Below are positions 55,901 through 61,900 of a stretch of 64,000 bases of DNA, in pieces. This DNA comes from Sinohyriopsis cumingii. Its lineage: Eukaryota; Mollusca; Bivalvia; Unionida; Unionidae. Every line of letters starts with the position of its first letter. Within the stretch, counting starts at the first letter, position 1. The stretch is taken from positions 159,279,789 to 159,343,788 of the forward strand of contig CM068824.1 of NCBI GenBank assembly GCA_028554795.2, given 5' to 3'. The translations under genes and the position numbers were made by a program. The notes under the pieces are model-generated. The model did no database searches. It had not been told where the DNA came from and saw only the letters and a list, made by a program, of their open reading frames with translations.

Positions 55901-58900
55901 ATTTCTTCTCAAACAAATGTCCATCTCATTTTGACAAAAGTCCCTCTTGCTTTGATAAAAACACTCTTTTTTTGAAAAATGTCCTTCTTGATTTGACAAA
56001 CATCCCTCTTCTTTTGACAAGTGTCCTTCTTGATTTGACAAACACCCCTCTTGTTTTGACAAATGTCCTTCTTGATTTGACAAAAAACCCTCTTGTTTTG
56101 ACCAAATGAATGACGAAGAAAATAGAGTACTTGAAAAGATAATTTGCAGTAAAAATGATTTCTCTTAAAATACTAAATGTGGCTGAATATTAGATACAAT
56201 TGTTCTTCTGCAAAATATTTAGCTTATTCATGTTATAATGATAGAAAAGCAACCTAAAAAATTCCTGAAAGGTTGATAGAATTGTATGAAATTAACAAAA
56301 ATATAAATGTATGCATATTATAGTCACTGACATCAGTAATATATTTAAAAATGTATTACTTTTTATTACTAAAGGTTTTATACGTTCAAGCCATGACACA
56401 AGAAAATCCCCCTCTGGGCAAAAAACTGACACTCTGAAAGTTTGTGTACAATCTTTTTGAATAAAGTGCAACATATTTCATACAAATACCATGAACAATA
56501 ATAGAGACACAAATGTCTTGAATGCAGCATTCCACAATGAAATTATCTTACGATTCCTTTATATGATGTAAGTTCTGTATATTGATGTCATATTGTCCTA
56601 AGGGGAATTTCTAGCATTGCAGCTCATTTTCATCCATCTGTTCTACAAAATGTGTGTGGGTAGGGCTTAATGCCAATATGAGTTTTTTATCTGGCAAGAA
56701 ATATTTTTCTGGTAGAATCTTTCTGGCAGGATATCATATTTTACAGAAACATGTTGTCTTGCAGATAAACAAAGCTATATATTAATTGAAATATGGAGAT
56801 TTTCTTATCATTTCTGGAAAAATAATGGTCAAGAATCAAGATTTGCTATAAGGTCTTGGGCACTAAATGTATACATGTCAAGAGAAGGTCTTAGACATTA
56901 AATGCATACATGTCAATAGAAGGTCTTAGGCATTGAATGCATATATGTCAACATAAGGTCTTAGGCACTGAATGCATACATGTCAAGATAAGGTCTTAGG
57001 TATTGAATGCATACCTGTCAAGAGAAGGTCTAAGGCATTGAATGCATACATGTCAAGAGAAGGTCTTAGACATTAAATGCACACATGTCAAGAGAGGTCT
57101 TAGGCATTGAATGCATACATGTCAAGAGAAGGTCTTAGGTAATGAATGCACACATGTAAAAAGAAGGTCTTAGGCACTGAATGCATACATGTCAAGAGAA
57201 GGTCTTAGGTATTAAATGAATACATGTCAAGAGAAGGTCTTAGAAATTAAATGCATATATGTCAAGAGAAGATCTTAGGCAATGAATGCATACATGTCAA
57301 GAGTAGATCTTAGGCACTGAATGCATGCATGTCAGGAGAAGGTCTTAGGCATTGAATGCATACATGTCAAGATAAAGTCTTAGGCATTGAATGCATACAT
57401 GTTAAGATAAAGTCTTAGGCATTGAATGCATACATGTCAAGATAAAGTCTTAGGCATTGAATGCATAATGTTAAGATAAGATCTTAGGCATTGAATGCAT
57501 ACATGTCAAGATAAGGTCTTAGGCATTGAATGCATGCATGTCAAGAGAAGGTCTTAGGCATTGAATGCATACATGTCAAGAGAAGGTCTTAGGCATTGAA
57601 TGGATACATGTCAAGAGAAAGTCTTCGGCATTGAATGCATACATGTTAAGATAAGGTCTTAGACACTGAATGCATACATGTCAAGAGAAGGCCTTAGTCA
57701 TAGAATGCACACGTCAAGAGAAGGTCTTAGGCATTGAATGTATACATGTCAAGAGAAGGTCTTAGACATTAAATGCATACATGTTAAGATAAGGTCTTAG
57801 GCACTGAATGCATATATGTCAAGAGAAGGTCTTAGGCGTTGAATGCATACATGTCAATTTAAGGTCTTAGGCACTGAATGCATACATGTCAATTTAACGT
57901 CTTAGGCATTGAATGCATGCAAGAGTAGGTCTTAGGTACTGAATGCATACATGTCAATTTAAGGTCTTAGGCACTGAATGCATGCATGTTAAGAGAAGGT
58001 CTTAGGCACTGAATGCATACATGTCAATTTAAGGTCTTAGGCGTTGAATGCATGCATGTCAAGAGAAGGTCTTAGGTACTGAATGCATACATGTCAAGAG
58101 AAGGTCTTAGGTACTGAATGCATACATGTCAAGAGAAGGTCTTAGGCAATGAATGCATACATGTCAAGAGAATGCATAAACAATTTATACTCTTTTATCC
58201 ACAGTGACCTTGGCCTTTGACCTTTACACCCCAAGCTCAATAAGCTTCTTATATATCCTCAAGTGCAAGCCATCTACAATGTTTGCTAAACTAAAGTTAT
58301 TGGAGAAGTCAAGTTATTGTGCAGAAACCATTTTTCTTCTTTTAGTCAGCCTTGCCTTTGACTTTTTCTTACTCCGAAATCAAAGGGTTCGTCCTTACCC
58401 AAGTGCATGCCATTCACACAAAGTTTTGAAACTGTTGATGGTGGAGAACTTCAGTTATTGTGATGAAACCATTTTTCTTCTTTCAGTCACAGTGATCTTG
58501 ACCTATGAACTTTTGACCCCTAAATCAACAGGGTTCCTTGCAATAACTGCAAGCTACAACAAATCTTGGCTACTGTTGATGCTGATTATTGTGCAGAAAC
58601 AATTTTTATTTTCAGTCAGTGACCTTGAATTTATTAAACTGAAATGAATACAGTTCTTCTTTATCCTAAGTGCAAGTCACCCATAAAGTTAGGTGACTTC
58701 TGATGGATTGATGGACAGAATAAAAACATAATACATTTTGCCTTATAGCAGGCATATACAAATGTTTCAATACATATCTCCTTAAATGTAGCTTTGAATA
58801 ACCTATACTTGGAAGAAAATAAAGTTTTAAAAAAAGCAATACTATTAAATATCCACAGAAAAATACTTGCCCACATTTGTATATCCTTTTGTTGCATCAA

Positions 58901-61900
58901 CTTCCATTCTATTTGAAAGAAACTTTGAAGTGAACTCAAAATTAAGGAAGTTACTGATGATGTACTGCCTGAGAAAATATTGGACATATTGAGAGATTAC
59001 GATTTATATAACAAATTTTGACCCAATATTTTAAGGATTTTACATTTTCTACCTTTATATCATATTTTTTATACATTTTTCATAATGTTATTCTTTACCT
59101 TACATCTTTTATCTTGCACTAGTTCACATTTTCATATAACTGGAAGTGATTATCTGCTAAGAATTGTTTTGCAATTCTTTACTGTATGCATACATATTTT
59201 CCAAACCAATCACATGCAATTTTTATGAACAAAACGTGAAAGTAAAGCAAGTATTTTATGGAAACCAATGTCTCACATGCATGCCTTCTTTGATTTGCCC
59301 CATTTGTATCCAACTTGCAAAAGATGTAACACAACAGTGTTACACAAAGCCTGAACAATGCTGACAGTGACAACACCACCAAAAAATCTTGAACATCCTT
59401 CACAATGACAACACTGTCACTACAAGAAAAGTGACACCTGTGTCTCATTATACTAATGCAAGAGAGACAATCAAACTAATCTAAAATTCACTCTGAAGTT
59501 TTAAAACTTTAAGTCCTGGTTAGTTTTGGTCCACTCTCTACCACCAGTGTTTATCTAGTTCATACATTACAATGATGGAGGGTTATACATCACATATCTT
59601 TAGTTAACCTGATGAAAGTTTAAATATGTACTTCCACAGATCTCCTACGAATCTGATACAGGCTTACACAAGTACATCCACTGGCTTATATATGTACAGT
59701 GGTGAGGGTCACCCCACCCCACCCCGACCAGCAGCCACCTGCTTTTTATGGCCAGAATTCATCAGCACCGAGTTTGTGTTTAAAAGTGTCGTCAAGAATG
59801 GCCACCTCTCTAACATGACCAGTGGCCAGCATAAGTGTACAAAAATGGCCATATTTTATTTTAAATGTATCCAGAACCAATAACTGATTCACATGGTAAG
59901 GTAAGTAACCTGATTTTCTCTACTCATATATGTCTCTTGATGGTTTCTGTTACTGAAAGAAATGGTGGCAAAAGTAGGTGTAACGCTAAGGTTAATATTA
60001 TATCATCATCTATAAAGGCCGACATTAACTGGAAATGGGCTCAACAATGATGTGATAAGAGTTTTGTACTTCACACAGCTGCTGAGTTCTTGTCTTTGAT
60101 GATTACAACCTGACATAATTTGTTGAGATCATAATATGGTCACCATAGGCCTAATATAGATTTTGTGGTTTAACACACACACAGAAATTAGCCTTGAACA
60201 AAACAGGGCACCAGCATGTTTCACTTCCTTGATAAAGGCATTTCGTCTGCTCCACAAAAGTTTCATCTGCATAATTAAATCGCAGTACTGTACAATGAGA
60301 AACATAGGAATAAATCATTACAAAACTTTAACATGTCATCACGTAAATGGAGATTTATTAAGATAAAAAGTCACAGTTATTCGACTTGACATAGGGGTGG
60401 GAGAGACTTGCCAAACAATTTTATGTTGAAAGGATTCACATAAACAACATCGTAACAGATAAGAAGAATATTCAGCAACAGTGGGAAAATGGAGCAAATG
60501 GAAAGAGAATTATATGTGTACCATGATTTCAATAACTCATATTTATTTTATGCTGATATCAAGAATAAGAACTACTGTATTCAGTTGAAATAAATCTAAA
60601 AACAAGAAGAACCTTTAATAATTAATGTTACTTTGAATTAAACGATTATATTAAATGCTTTGAAGTATGTACCTTTTCTTACTACAAACATTATATATAC
60701 TTCTCACAAAAAATTTAGTCCCCCTCTGGAAAAGCCATATATCTTATAAGGCCACATTCCCAGTGCAGAAGGGGTGTCTGTATAAGAGGGGGACCACTGT
60801 ACTTCCACAGATTTTCTATTAATCTGATGCTGGCTTATACAAGTACATCCACAGATCTCACACTGGCTGCATCTTTTCTATCCAATTAATGGGTAAATGT
60901 TCAGTCAATGAAATGGGTATTTAAATGTTTTGGGGTTACATATTCCAGAGGTCTCATAAACGCTTAACCACGTGCATTTGGATGCAATATTTTTGTCTGG
61001 GACACAGAAAATCACTTACTCAGGATTCCTCCACATGCAAGCAATGGCTGGGTGGCAAATTCAATGGCTTGCCAGTCCTGCTTTCACCACTTCGACAGTG
61101 GGAGAATTTGTTGATCAATTAATCATTTAGCTGAGATGATATTTACAACAAATGAATTTAGTAGCTGTAAGTCCCCCAGATGTACAAGTTGTCATTATAA
61201 GAGTACACCAATGAACATGATGCAATAATACCTGGGCAGGAAGTTCAAAGCCTTCGACTAGCTGCTGAGTCATGGGAAAAATGTACTGATATTTACAATG
61301 ACTGAATTCAGCAGAAGAAAGACCCAGATATGTACATGTTGTTATTATAAGAGTACATCAAAAGAACATAACACAACAGCTGGATGGCAAGTTCTAAGTC
61401 TTCGACTAGCTGCTGAGTGGTAGGAAAATGTACTGATATTTACAATGACAGAATTCAGAGGCAGCAAGACTCAGAGGTGTACATGTGGTCATTATAAGAG
61501 TACAGTACATCAAATAAAGAACATTTAGCTTTCATTATTGTGTTCGTTTCCTATTGTAGCTGAATAAATTGTGAGTTTGAACTCCAAATCAAGATATGTT
61601 GAGACTTAAATGAAATGCTGTTTGCATTCACATAGAAGGGGCACTTTTCCTTTATTTAACTTTGTTCTGTGGTTAAACTGCAAATTGATGAAATTGTAAT
61701 GAGATTCAGAAGAGTGTTGAAGTTCAAGTTTTTGCTAGAACTGATAGTTCTGATGGAACAGTAGCCAAGTGTAAGAACGTGTGTGATGCCTGGCTTAGTG
61801 TAAGGCCTTTCCTCGAACTGACAAAATTCAGTCTGACTCCAATGGACAAACAAGAGCTACATGTCAGTTGTGTAAAGAATTTGGAAAATTAAACTCTATG

